Assembly (NCBI GenBank): GCA_032622095.1 | Contig: CP136068.1 | Span: 132,191,989 to 132,255,988 of the forward strand | From: Siphonodentalium dalli | Lineage: Eukaryota > Mollusca > Scaphopoda > Gadilida > Siphonodentaliidae | DNA length: 64,000 nt | Direction of reading: 5' to 3' | Part shown: positions 21,885 to 32,540 of the stretch, piece by piece | How positions within the stretch are numbered: position 1 is the first letter of the stretch | Layout: every line of letters starts with the position of its first letter | Translations under genes and position numbers: made by a program | Notes under the pieces: generated by a model | Databases searched by the model: none | Told to the model about the DNA's origin: nothing | What the model saw: only the letters and a program-made list of their open reading frames with translations

Positions 21885-22880
21885 TTAACACTCTGCATGC
21901 ATGCATTCAATAGAAATTGAAAATAATCAAATTAGTTATTTTTTACGATTATTAATCCAAATAAATAATTAATCCAAGACTATCTCACATATAACATCCC
22001 AAAGGCGAATCGAAAAGAATTAACTAAATTGAGGATTAGCGCCCATGCATGGCCCACATATTGAAACAGGTAGATATACTAGACCAAAAAAAGACGTTTC
22101 TGACAGATTGAGCAACTTTTGTACCAAACAAACTGAAGACGAAATACACTTTTTATACTATTGTCGTATGTATAAATACTTGAGAAGAAAATATTACATA
22201 TTTCAACTGGGAGAAAATATTAAAAACCCCAAGATGCTGCTGAACCCAAAAACCTTCTCTGCAACAAGCAAATATGTAATTTCATCAAAGACGCCCTATA
22301 TATACGTAACTCAAACATACCCTCGAATTAATCTATACTAAATTAATGAATAGAGCTACAGCTCATATTACGAGTAAATATTAACAAGAAGTTGGTATAG
22401 GGTGAGTTAACCAACACATTAAAACCTATATATACTAATATAGTCAGCGACTAAATGTCGGAATATTTAAAGTCAATCAATGTCTTCAATTATTCATTAT
22501 TATATGTAAGATTGTATTTATTTATGTTTTTTTTTTAATTCTTGGATTACGCTAGAATATGGTTATATCCAATAAAGAATTTGAATTTGAAATTGACAAC
22601 ATGCATGTACACAAACCGTCACTCTTATATATTAATTAAATTCAATGTCTCTCGATGGCGAAATAATTTGTGTTAGTTTATCGTACCGAATCGAGATGTA
22701 AATATTTATCATTGAGCGTAGTTCAGACGATGTTTTCTAAGGAGTGGTATGGTCGATTTCTTAGACATTTTCGGAGATGTTAGTAGAATGCTACATTCTC
22801 AGGTTGACACATATATAGCGCACGAGTACTAACTTATCAATTTGACTCACCCGAACAAGTCCATAATATGTCTTAAAATC
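21885..22880 (+). repeat. Flank module of the minisatellite-bearing repeat, copy 3, split by a LINE
   Basis: Left part 21885-21970 (TTAAAGTGAT, CAATAGAAATTGA, TTAATCCAAAT) and right part 22595-22880 (TATATTAATTAAATTC, CGATGGCGAAAT, GAGTGGTATGGTCGATTTC, CTACATTCTC, AAGTCCATAATATGTCTTAA) together match 10405-10757. This copy has no G-tract array, so the flank can exist without the minisatellite. Confidence 0.75.
21975..22594 (+). pseudogene. 5'-truncated LINE with poly-(AATTTGA) tail
   Basis: One frame reads KANRKELTKLRISAH, and after a frameshift near 22043 another reads HIETGRYTRPKKDVSDR, then LSNFCTKQTEDEIHFLYYC. This is the C-terminus of a CR1/L2-like polyprotein with its CxxC/H/C zinc motif. 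The ORF stops at 22341, is followed by about 230 bp of AT-rich 3' UTR, and ends AATAAAGAATTTGAATTTGA, a typical LINE 3' simple tail. The insertion splits an older repeat; ATTAATCCAA, twice near the left edge, may be part of a target duplication. It differs from the LINE at 19262-19590 in sequence. Confidence 0.9.
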
Positions 22881-24022
22881 CGTAAAAGTTTGACAATGTC
22901 TTCACCGCGACATAATGGCACCGCATGTTGCTTTGAGCACAATCAATTCCACTGTATATACAGATCGATATAAATGATGTTTCAATTTGTAACATGCAAT
23001 ATCCCACTCGAAATAATATGTGAGCAAGAAGTCACTCTGTTCAAATACGATTATACACCACGAGACAGTTACCGTATTTATATAGAGATAAAGACAAATT
23101 GCAGGCTTCTACAAATTATACCTCACGCCAGAGAGATGTCTTTCAGTATCCCTATAAACTACTTTTGATAATAACGCTTTCTGAGTTATTCTATCAATCA
23201 TGTTATGGATCCGCCTGCAGATTAATTAAAGCAACCAATTTGTTTTCATAGGCACCATCACAAAACAGTCTCGTAAACGTCTGATGGAGGCTGATGAAAT
23301 CGATCCCCATTGCAGATAACACGCGGAATATCTTTAATATGAAGTTTTTCCTTTAGAAGATGTTATATACGTGAAACAATTAGCATCATCGGCATCATAA
23401 TAGAGGTTCTGAAGTATAGCTAACCGATGCCCCCACCCACTGGAATACGGAATACCACTTAACACAGAGGGTGGAATACGGAATATACCAGTTAACAGCC
23501 ATATGGATAAATTTTCTATTGCGTACGAACGCCGTTCATCCCGCAGTGTCCATGTCTAAAATGATCTAAAATGACGATGATCGACGATCTGTATGTCAAA
23601 CCGTGAATTTATCATTTATTGGGACAAAAATCGCATCTATATTATTATTATGATCATATTTTGGAAGGTCGGCGTACGAATACCGGTATTATTTGAATAC
23701 CGAATACCTACTAACAGAGGGGTCGGAATACGGCGTACCTCATAACAGAGCATGGAATACGGCGCACGAAAGGGGGGTGGGGGCCTCCTAACCATTTATA
23801 CGCTATTAAAACACCCATTGACGAGTAGTTATCCCTAGGAAATGCTCAGATAATTGTTGAACTTATTATCTTAACATTTGCAACGATGAATATGATTAAT
23901 TCGGCTCCAATAATATATGTGTTTCTGTTTGTCGTCTGCCTTTATAACCTGAACACCCCTCCAAATGAACAACAGACTGTTCCCTTGTGTACTTTTATAA
24001 CTGAATGGGAGAATCATTTAAC
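22881..24022. other. Intergenic DNA with a GGAATACGG oligo repeat
   Basis: From 23435 to 23780, GGAATACGG/GGAATACGGCG with TAACAGAG-type spacers recurs five or six times irregularly, ending in a G-rich stretch near 23770. Elsewhere nothing was recognised. Confidence 0.5.
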
Positions 24023-24563
24023 TTAAGTTACCCTCACACCATAGCGATCACCAGTTGCGTATGGTTGCGAATAAAAATTAGTGGTCATAAGTTCCGAACG
24101 CAACTCACACGCAACTAATAAGTTTTATAGGTTTGAAGTACGCAACAAGCACGCAGGTGATCACAGACACACGCAGAGTAAGTTCGGAAATTTTGAACAT
24201 GTTCAATAATTCTCTGCGAATGCCTGCGATCAATTTATACGCAACAGGGACGCAACAGGTACGCTACGCACGCAACACGATCGCAACAGTTATGAACAGT
24301 TATGAACGCAGGTGATCGCAGGTCCAAATTTGAGGTATCTGGCCAGGTTTTGGTACCGTACATGTTGCGAATGTGTTGCGTACCTATTGTGATCATTTTG
24401 CGATCGTGTTGCGTGCCTGTTGCGATCCTGTTGCGTGTGTAGCGTACCCCCAACCTATTGTGCTTATTCCCAGCGTATCCCCAACCTATGCCCTGCGTAT
24501 CCAACCTATTAGTTGCGTGTGAGTTGCGTGTTAGTTGCGTACTACATGCGTGTTGAGAAATGG

Positions 24564-24570
24564 TATAAAT
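24564..24570 (+). promoter_or_regulatory. TATA box upstream of the short transposon ORF
   Basis: TATAAAT lies 55 bp before the ATG at 24625, in the least repetitive part of the element. Spacing fits an RNA polymerase II promoter with a start near 24595. This is inference from sequence and position. Confidence 0.45.
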
Positions 24571-24624
24571 AGTGGGCCTTTTCTAGATCCGTGCCAGTTG
24601 TTGGTGGACCTCCGAGGTGACAAC

Positions 24625-24759
24625 ATGGAGCTACATCTTGCTGTTATTGGACATCAGTTTAATCTGGTCAATTTAGCACTCCAACACATACAGAATAGAA
24701 TAAACAGAAGGGGGAGAAGAAGAAGAAGACGAAGAAGAAGAAGAGTGCATGTGGGTTAG
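24625..24759 (+). pseudogene. N-terminal remnant of a Harbinger-like transposase
   Basis: This 44-codon ORF begins MELHLAVIGHQFNLVNLALQ and ends in about ten consecutive arginines followed by VHVG and a stop. Animal Harbinger (HARBI1-like) nucleases often have a short leader, a run of arginines and then a W-x-R-P motif. Here the frame stops where that motif would begin, so the catalytic domain (DDE) is deleted. The arginine run is encoded by AGA/CGA-type codons in an imperfect GAAGAA repeat, so simple-sequence expansion may have lengthened it. It is the only plausible protein remnant in the element. Confidence 0.4.
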
Positions 24760-25059
24760 ACGCAACTTGTAAGTTTTGAACGCAACTCGTAAGTTCTGCA
24801 CGCAACTCACACGCAACTCGCACGCAACTCGTACGCCGGTGATCGCAGATTTTGGGGGATCATAAGTTCAGTTCGCAACCCACACGCAACCCACACGCAA
24901 ACCACACGCAACTTACACGCAACTCACACGCAACCCATAGGTCGAATAGGTTACAAATTGACAAAATTGTTGATTTCGGTTGCGTTTGGTGCGTATACAA
25001 ATATTTTTTACACGCAACTCATAGGTTTCAGCATACGCTATGGTGTGAGGGTAACTTAA

Positions 25060-25859
25060 GACAGGGTTATTTATGGTTCGACTCGGCAGGAGGAAATCTT
25101 GCGTCAATCTAATCTAAAGGCAGGTTGTTCTCGCAAAGGGACAACAGGGAGGATTAAATCGAAAACGTCCAACTTCAAACGTCGGGGACTAACGATCAGA
25201 TAATGCGTCTGATCGTCAGATCGCGTATATGTCGCGATTGATCATTCCTACCCGTACGTGATAACGTCTGATACAGCAGGCAACGCATCAAGTTTGAAGT
25301 TTGAAGTTATCGATCTAAACTTCCTAATGCGTACCACCATGTACGCTATGGAAATCATTGTTTAGCTTGAATTGCACTGAAGACACATGCGAGTTATCAC
25401 CCCCAGAAATAACAAAAAAGTATTAAAAAAAAGAATCAACTGACGTTACAACAGTGTCTGCGCTGGTCCAACATTTAATTTTGCTAAATTAAATTATTTA
25501 TTGCCGATTTTATGAGGAGTTGCCAAATGATATCGGACAGAAATTAAGGTGTCATTGGAAACATTGGTTCTTGTGCATTGACATTAGTTATGACTTCCGT
25601 TGGTATAATCAAATACACCAATCGCCCGTCAACATGCCTGTAGAACTAAATGGTTTCCCATTCCCATATTTGGTTTCACAAATTAAGGATGATTTATCTG
25701 TAAATTATAATTTTCCCTGACATTCCACATTCACTTATGTCAGGGTTAATGAACGAGCTACTGGACATTCGAAAACTAGATCGTCGACCCCGAATTCAAG
25801 AATGGAAATAAGTCAATCCTGAAAATAGACCTACTAGGCACACAGAGTAAATTTTTAGA
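25060..25859. other. Intergenic DNA, nothing recognised
   Basis: ATCAGA/TCTGAT phrases cluster at 25195-25275, and AAGTTTGAAGTTTGAAGTT is a small tandem triplet near 25290. No gene was recognised. Confidence 0.4.
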
Positions 25860-26830
25860 TCATTTTTAATAAACACAAATTGTAAAATGACATAACGAAT
25901 CATTCTAAAACACAAGAAAAATATATATTGGCATGCTTTTCACTGATGTAATTACCTACTGATCACGTGCCGGCCACACTATGCCCCAATCCGTTTTGTA
26001 TATATCTTATGCAAATAGAATAATGTTTCAAGTCAAGTCAAATCAACGTCATTCCCACATATCCATCTCAAGGATTTGTCAACACCACATGAAACAAATG
26101 CCTTAGGTGTTTCAAAGTGTGATTTCGGCTTTAAATACATCTGCGATTTGGCTTTTAATAAACACAAATTGTAAAATGACAGACCGAATCATTCTAAACA
26201 CAAGAAAGAACTAGAATGCACTCAGAGAGATGCCAACGTGCGCACACATGTAATACAAAATAATTAAAAAAATAATTTCACTGTATTTTACTTAATTTAT
26301 TTAATTTAATTTAATGTTAGCAAAAAAAGACAATTACAATCTTCAATAATTTTATTTAGGGGATAACAGTGTGGTGTTTTGTTATTTCGGAAAGGTACAT
26401 GGCGAATATACTGTGGCAAATTTAGTTAATGGGCGACGGCGGAAGTCAGTGCCAAGGGCGTCAACTCTATAATCTACTCCGTAACGTCGCCGGCATGTAC
26501 TGCGTAAGGATGACGTCATGGGGTGAAATCGGTAGGGTGACACCAACCTACGAATCTGACTGATCGCCATACTGTTGCGCGAGCGCACGTAAAAATATCT
26601 ATTGGCATGCTTTTCACTAATGTAATTACCTACTGATCACGTGCCGGCCACACTATGCCCCAAATGTTTTGTATATTATGCAAATAGAATATGTTTCAAG
26701 TCAAGTCAAGTCTACGCCATTCACACATTCAACGATTTGCTTATATCGACAACGCGACATGGAACGAATGCTCTAGGTGTTTCAAAGTGTGATTTAGGCT
26801 TTAAATACATCTGCGATTTGGCCGAGCATG
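25860..26830 (+). repeat. Local segmental duplication
   Basis: The block TTGGCATGCTTTTCACT through CTACTGATCACGTGCCGGCC to ACATCTGCGATTTGGC occurs at 25925-26152 and again at 26600-26822 with small indels. A second pair, AATAAACACAAATTGTAAAA through CATTCTAAA, lies at 25868 and 26157. The pairs interlock, suggesting two duplication steps. The 117-codon frame at 26641-26994 spans copy 2 and has no motif. Confidence 0.75.
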
Positions 26831-27806
26831 GTCATTTAATGCATGGAATTCACAAACGCGTGTGTCGCTCCACAATCCGCATCAACGTCACCCAACATAA
26901 CCAGGAAACGTTTAACCTAACACACACTCAAAAGTTACCACCCTTTAGTTATGAAATTCACGTATACATTCGGGATCTTCTGCACGTTCCGTGATAATGA
27001 ACCATCCAGTCATTTCATGTGGATGTAGATGTGGATGTTTATTTGTGCAATAAATAAGAATTAATAACAAAGCAGTGATACACGAATTAATATTATTATC
27101 CATCTCTTAACTAACACTATTTCTGATTGGGCAAAAACCGTCACATGATGATCCCGGAAAAAGTCATATTGAACTCCCGAAAGTCATATTTGAGTCAATT
27201 GAGTCCAATATGACTTTTTTTTATCGGGACTCCGTGACGTGACGAAGTAACTCTATTTGCCAAATGAATCGGTTAAATTGTGATGCGCGCGCAATACCCA
27301 GGTGGATTTAGCAGACGTTTCACTTCCGCATTGAGTTTTTTTTCACTTCGATATTTACTGTTCCAAATCATGCTTTCTTATGATCAAATGCAGACTTTTA
27401 TGAGAATCAAGTGCCGACAAATAATATGACTTTTCACCACAACCTGGACTCGTACAAGAAAAACACATACTGTACACAACATTGTATAATAACTTTATAG
27501 TATTGTACAGGAGCAGCATGACCTACTGGCCGTCTTCCTGCTGCCCCTGAATAAATACTAAAATAATAAAATATAATTGAATATATTCATTTTAATAAAA
27601 CAAGAATAGGTTTAAATCGTGAAGTTTAAACCACGGTCACTAGGGCCAGAAGTTTTCAATTTAGTATTTTATATTCAACTAAATTTCAATCTTTCAATAT
27701 GTTAGTTTCTCATTCGAGAACGCTATTCGTAAATCTTGCATTTCGTTGTGCACAGGTAGCTGGATCTTTGTATATAAACAATGCTCACGTGTTCATATCA
27801 ACACCT
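26831..27806. other. Intergenic DNA with an AAGTCATATTG hairpin
   Basis: At 27150-27235, GTCCCGATAAAAAA-type and AGTCATATTGGAC sequences face complements round TCAATTGAG, forming a nested inverted repeat of about 80 bp. It looks like a small MITE without identified target duplication. Nothing else was recognised. Confidence 0.5.
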
Positions 27807-28315
27807 GGCCAAGTAGTCCTGCTAATATGCTATGGTGCTGGTGGCCCTGCTGAATTGCTATAATGCGAGTAGGGCAAACTGATGCGGTTACGAAACATTT
27901 TCGTTATTTTTTCTAAATTTGTGATTTTCGCGGTGTTCGGATATTGTGAAAATATTTGGCAAATCCGAGCGATTAGAGAAAAGAAGCATTGTGTGTATGA
28001 AACATACAATATAAATATTTTTTGAAAGATATGATAATGCCTGAGCTGGTGTTTCTAAAACGTCGTGAATAACTATCTTGATTATAGTCGGTTTTCAACA
28101 ACTGATACAACCAGAAGTAAACATATTTTGAATAAATATGTTTTTGAATGTTTGATAGGCAAAATGGCTTTTCCTGCATATGTTCAGATTATCGGAACAC
28201 CGTGAAAAGACAAATTAAAAACATATAACCGCAGTATGGCACGTTTTGTTAACAGCACCAGTTTGCCCTAAAAGGACCCAACCGCTTCGTAGCACATTAG
28301 CAGGACCAATTGACC
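27807..28315. mobile_element. TIR element ending AGCAGGACC, full copy
   Basis: The left end GGCCAAGTAGTCCTGCTAAT is mirrored by ATTAGCAGGACCAATTGACC at the right. Pairing continues through GGGCAAACTG and GTTTGCCCTA to about 27890 and 28240. The right half is repeated at 15368-15592. The interior contains ATCTTGATTATAGTCGG and no frame of note. Confidence 0.7.
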
Positions 28316-29103
28316 GGGGGAGGGGTGGATGGTGGTATAACACAAATCACAGGTGTCCATGTGTGCCACCTTTCCTCGTGATATGGCTCTATAATTTACA
28401 AAGTCATTCTGATTAGTTGGTACTCAAATGAGAAACCCCTTAATCCACCCTTGTATATAGTCATAATATAATGCACTTATATAATAGAAAACTTAAATAG
28501 CGAAATCTGAAAGTTTTCATGAAGGTAACGCGCACGAGATCGGTATACCTATGAAGCTGTATTATTGTGTTCTATATATACACTGTCAGTATACTGTCGG
28601 TTTGACGGGGTCGGACCGTCGCATTCCGACGGTACCATACCGTTTCATCAGTTGTAAGGTGAATTACAGTTGTTTTATGCGCCCTGGAAATGGTCTAAGT
28701 TAAAAATTTGGGCAATTCCAAGTTCATGCCGTCCAAATTCAATAGTATTATACTATTGGTTTGGCCGTTATTAGTTAAGGTCTTGATATTAATTAAATGG
28801 TGTTGAACCGTAAAAAATACAATGGTCTGACAGTTACTTAAACGGTTTTGTACCGTGGAACATGCTACAACATGACCGTATGCAGAGACGTGACAACAGG
28901 GGTGTGTCTTTTTACCGGATTCCGGATCCCGGATTTCGACCCGGATTTAGGTGTCTTTTTACCGGATTTCGACCCGGATTCGGGTATGAATTTCATGCTT
29001 GTTTTATCACATTAAAAGCCGTTTCTGACACACGGAAACTGGTTAGGAGGTGAGATTAAACCAATATAGGACTGTCGTGCTCATTCAACCCGATTAATCG
29101 TAT
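28316..29103. other. Intergenic DNA with a CCGGATTTCGACCCGGATT duplication
   Basis: TTTTTACCGGATTTC-type plus GACCCGGATT sequence is duplicated at about 28908-28985. A C/G-rich palindromic phrase (GGTCGGACCGTC, CCGACGGTACC) lies at 28608-28640. No gene was recognised. Confidence 0.45.
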
Positions 29104-29510
29104 TTAAAGGTACATATCGTGCCCGGATCAGCATACTTCTTATTTTTTCATATAGACACGGCGGTTGGATTGATTTTACGTAACCATGATGGCATTTAAG
29201 GGAACACACCATGTCCGGATCCGAATTAATTATCTCGTAATTATTGATCATAGTTAAAGGTGGATATCATGTCCGGATCCGGTTTTTTTCTCTCTCTTTT
29301 TTTCCATATAAATTATCGTCTTTTTGATATATTAAATGTCACGTGGAACAAAGTTATAAGTTGATTTTGAGACGTTATACTAGGCTGTTGGATTGATTTC
29401 ACGGAACGATTATCGCATTTAAAGGTACACACCATTTGCGGAACCGAATTAATTTCCAGGTATTTACTGATAATATTTAAGGGTACAGATTATGCCCGGA
29501 TCCGGATTTT
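29104..29510 (+). repeat. Imperfect tandem array of TTTAAAGGTACA / CCGGATCCG units
   Basis: TTTAAAGG or TTTAAGGG followed by ACA, ATG and CCGGATCCG starts at about 29104, 29195, 29253, 29418 and 29475. GGTTGGATTGATTTTACG and GGATTGATTTCACGG between them show that a composite unit of about 150-225 bp was duplicated. Its TTAAAGG starts resemble the ends of the TTAA MITEs, but no opposing TIR was found. Confidence 0.65.
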
Positions 29511-29783
29511 TCTTCTTATAAAGTAATGCTTATTTAATATAGAAATAAATTGACTTGCTTTTGTGAAGATTTTTTGTTCTCCAGCCCACAAAAAAATCTG
29601 GTGCAGTTTAAATGGTTTATTGTTTTAGTTCGATTATAAAGGATTATATTTGTGATACTAGCAGTATTACTATTATAAATTCGATATTTAAGCCGGTTTA
29701 AGTGAGATAGATGTACGACTTGTATTAAGCGTTTTATGTCACGACGCCCGAATCGTTATAAAAACACTGCTAGCATATTCATT

Positions 29784-29997
29784 GGTTGTGTGATTAGCCA
29801 GTAGCATTGTGCTGTCTTCTGTAACATAATCAGGCTCTTGCTTAGGTAAAATATAGTAGGTCTTTATGATAACATGCTGTTTACGCGATGGTCATGGTAT
29901 ATATGAACGAAACTGTATGCGTATTAATGTTTTTCTGTTTACGGTGATTGGAACAAATATGAATATTTTCGACAACTAAGGCCTCACGTGCCTTTAA
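29784..29997 (+). mobile_element. Right half of an AGGCACG-family MITE
   Basis: Starts abruptly at GTGTGATTAGCCAGTAGC and matches the last 215 bp of 2050-2551, ending CACGTGCCT and TTAA at 29994-29997. The 5' half is missing. Confidence 0.85.
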
Positions 29998-31194
29998 TGG
30001 AATATGCACAAGTCATCAAAAGCCAAAATTAGTTTTTGCACCTTTTATAGCTCGAACAAGTTATCACATACCTCAGTTGTTGGACACTTGTGTCGAAACA
30101 TCGAAAGAATAAATGTCTCCACCTCTACTTATAATACTGTCAATAGCAAGCCCACGGGTATCCATGGGGCTTTGTACCCTTTGAACGAACTGCCCTTTTT
30201 ACTGCAAGTGCCCGGTGGTGGTGATCGCCATTCAGGTGAACATGTCATGTGCAGCATTTGCTGAGCGGCAATTACCGACAGGGACCTCTCTTCGAACGAA
30301 CGATGTATATACGTACCAGTATATAAATATAGTCACATATACTTAATGCAGACTTAGTCTCGACAGAGATTGGTGCACACAAATTCAATAAATACAAATG
30401 TATAGACTGCCAACCCATGTCGGTATGAAGCTGCTATTACAGACATACGGCTGATGCATGAGGCTAGATGGGTTTATATATATAGGCGCAACGTTTCAAA
30501 TCATATATATTATATAAATCACTGGGGTTGTGGCTGTCACAATTAAGCACATTTTTAAATCGAATGGGTTTAACTCTATCAGCCACAACCTCATGCCGTT
30601 GTCGCACGCGTCAGTCGCAGGTATGTGAAAACAGGAATTCGACTTGCATAAAGTAGCCTGACAGAATCACTGGATATAAAGACCAATGTATACAGCAAAA
30701 GGGTATCGTGTAAAGTATATCCTTCGAATGTCCGGCGAATATCATATCAGCCTATAGCCGGGGCAGAGACTGGTAATGCTACAATTAACCTATGTCCATC
30801 AACCTTGGTCAAAATTTTCAACTGTTCTAAATATCGTTGAATTCCAGACATGTACATTTATACGAAATTTCACAAGAAACAATAGGTTGAAATCTTTTTG
30901 TAGATTGATTATCAAACAATCTATTAGTGTGGAATAATTTGTGTTAGACCAACAGGTCAGGTCTGAAGTTTCTAAAACCTTGAGGCTACTCAATAGATGC
31001 TATAGGATTTTGCAATTTGTATGCTCAAATTTCAAATGTTCTCACACGGCCCAGTGAATTCTGTGTCACCGATCACACAAGGACGGAGTTGTATTAATAA
31101 TAATAACATGCATGAGCGTTATGTTTTATTAACAGCCCTTGGACCTATTTGTGGTCCTTGACTGTCGGGACATTATTTAATGCCCTCCAAAATT
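29998..31194. other. Intergenic DNA with one small hairpin
   Basis: GGGGTTGTGGCTG (about 30524) faces CAGCCACAACCTC (about 30579). The 86-codon frame at 30004-30264 has no recognised motif. Nothing else was recognised. Confidence 0.4.
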
Positions 31195-32010
31195 ATTATT
31201 ATACCCCCCCTGCAAGTTGTGGGGGGTTATACTGGAACCATCTTAGCCCTCCGTCTGTCCATGGACACAAATTTGTGCAGAGTTTTTCTCAGTCATTTTT
31301 AATCATTTTCCATGAAACTTGGCACAGACAGCAACCACAATGATAACCTGTGCACCTGTGATTATGAGGTCTGTCCAATTGTTTTTAGTTATCCCCCTTT
31401 TTGACTTAAAGGTACTCAATCCGATCAGAGGGTCCCCATCTCAACAGATTCCAACAACAACCAAATTTGATCAAAGGTCACTTTAGTTATCAGAATCAAA
31501 TAATTATCTAAAAATAATGCTGACTGTGAACTGTCGTATATAATTGCCCAAAATCTGTTGTATAGCAACATTTTGTTCAATGGAATTTAGTATCGTGAGT
31601 ATTTCGGTCGGCTTTTTCGAGAAACTTCTGGGACAGAAAGTATTCCTGATAATGAAAAATAATAGATTTCTAAATTCGATATCTAATAAATCTGAGCTTT
31701 GATGGGTGGCTTCATCGACTCGAATCAAATATTTTTTACCCCCGAAGCCATTGAAATAGTAATTGAGAGGATTTTTATCCGATTGAGTACCTTTAAGAAA
31801 ATTTTCAATAAATTATACAGGGGTATTACTTTGAGCTTTTGTTACTATAATTTTTGATCAATTGTTTCAAAACTTTCACAGACATTTAGTACCATGGGAA
31901 ATTGCATTATTCCTACATTTTTTGTTAATTTTTTTTAAATGGCACAGATATTTATTACCATCCATGGGAATCTGTGCATCTGCGATTTTAAAGTCGGTCA
32001 GAGTGCACTT
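31195..32010 (+). repeat. Unassigned repeat split by a TTAA MITE
   Basis: TTTCCATGAAACTTGGCACAGA-type sequence (31305-31330) and CAAAACTTTCACAGACATTTA (31867) are diverged versions of one motif, on either side of the MITE at 31406-31796. GGGGGG and CCCCCC near 31205-31225 form a short hairpin. This phrase style is common in molluscan repeats; the family was not identified. Confidence 0.4.
31406..31796. mobile_element. TTAA / AGGTACTC MITE, nested full copy
   Basis: TTAA at 31406-31409 and 31793-31796. AGGTACTCAATCCGATCAG faces TATCCGATTGAGTACCT. Removing it and one TTAA joins TTTTTGAC-TTAA-GAAAATTT, a clean empty site. Confidence 0.85.
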
Positions 32011-32239
32011 GCACTTTACTTGCTACCAAAGCTCATATACAGAGAATACTCTTTTTTTATTTTATCTTCTTTTTTTCCCGTTTTATGCAGAACATAACTC
32101 AACATTTGAGTTGAGTCGCTATGGATGCTTGCGAAAAAATGGCCAAGATAAGTTTATCATAAATTATTGTGGTTAAAGAGACTGTTCGGCAGACATTCTA
32201 CTAGTACTTATGTTCCAATTCACAATTTTAACCGGCTCC

Positions 32240-32540
32240 AACTTGATTGGTTTGGTTTATTAGGGTTTAACGTCGTTCTAGCCGCTAGGCCACACATGAC
32301 ATTGTCAATTTTACTGGTGGAGGAAAGACCACGCAGAGGCTTTATTTCACCAAGAAATCGTCCCACTGTGTGTAGAAACCACAGACCCCCAGAAAGCAAC
32401 TGACAAACTTGCCCAGATACACGATTCCAGTCACCATTGGCCTTCCTATGACGGGGTTCGAACCAGCTTCGTCAGCGCTGGACGGCCTGTGACGGTGTAA
32501 TGCAACTGGCACTCTACCGATTCGATCACCGGGGGTCCCT
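32240..32540 (-). mobile_element. tRNA-derived SINE
   Basis: Read on the minus strand, the head is GGGACCCCCGGTGATCGAAT followed by CGGTAGAGTGCC, an A-box-like segment, and GCTGGTTCGAACCCCGTC, a clear B box (32453-32466). These mark an RNA polymerase III promoter of tRNA type. The body runs about 200 bp and ends AACGTTAAACCCTAATAAACCAAACC. An ending of GTTAAAC...AATAAACCAAACC is, from memory, common in SINE-like repeats of molluscs and annelids. No long terminal simple repeat is visible, and the target duplication was not resolved. Confidence 0.7.

Larger units (their letters stand above)
24023..25059. mobile_element. Probable PIF/Harbinger deletion derivative
   Basis: TTAA at 24023-24026 and 25056-25059 flank perfect termini GTTACCCTCACACCATAGCG and complement. 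The interior has three zones: left subterminal ACGCAAC motifs, a promoter plus short ORF (24564-24759), and right subterminal motifs. The motif ACGCAACTC repeats at an 11-bp pitch, for example CACGCAACTCACACGCAACT at 24799-24835 and at 24870-24935, with the opposite orientation at 24360-24540. Subterminal clusters of short motifs are usual binding sites of plant and animal transposases. The arginine-rich ORF fits the start of a Harbinger nuclease. PIF/Harbinger duplicates 3 bp (TWA), so TTAA here could be TTA plus one base. Confidence 0.7.

Noticed and set aside
26641-26994. A 117-codon protein
   Set aside because: Half of it lies in a local duplication whose other copy is broken by indels, which argues against coding constraint.
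32440-32540. A genuine tRNA gene on the minus strand
   Set aside because: The head looks tRNA-like, but acceptor stem pairing is poor and it continues into a SINE body ending in AATAAACCAAACC.
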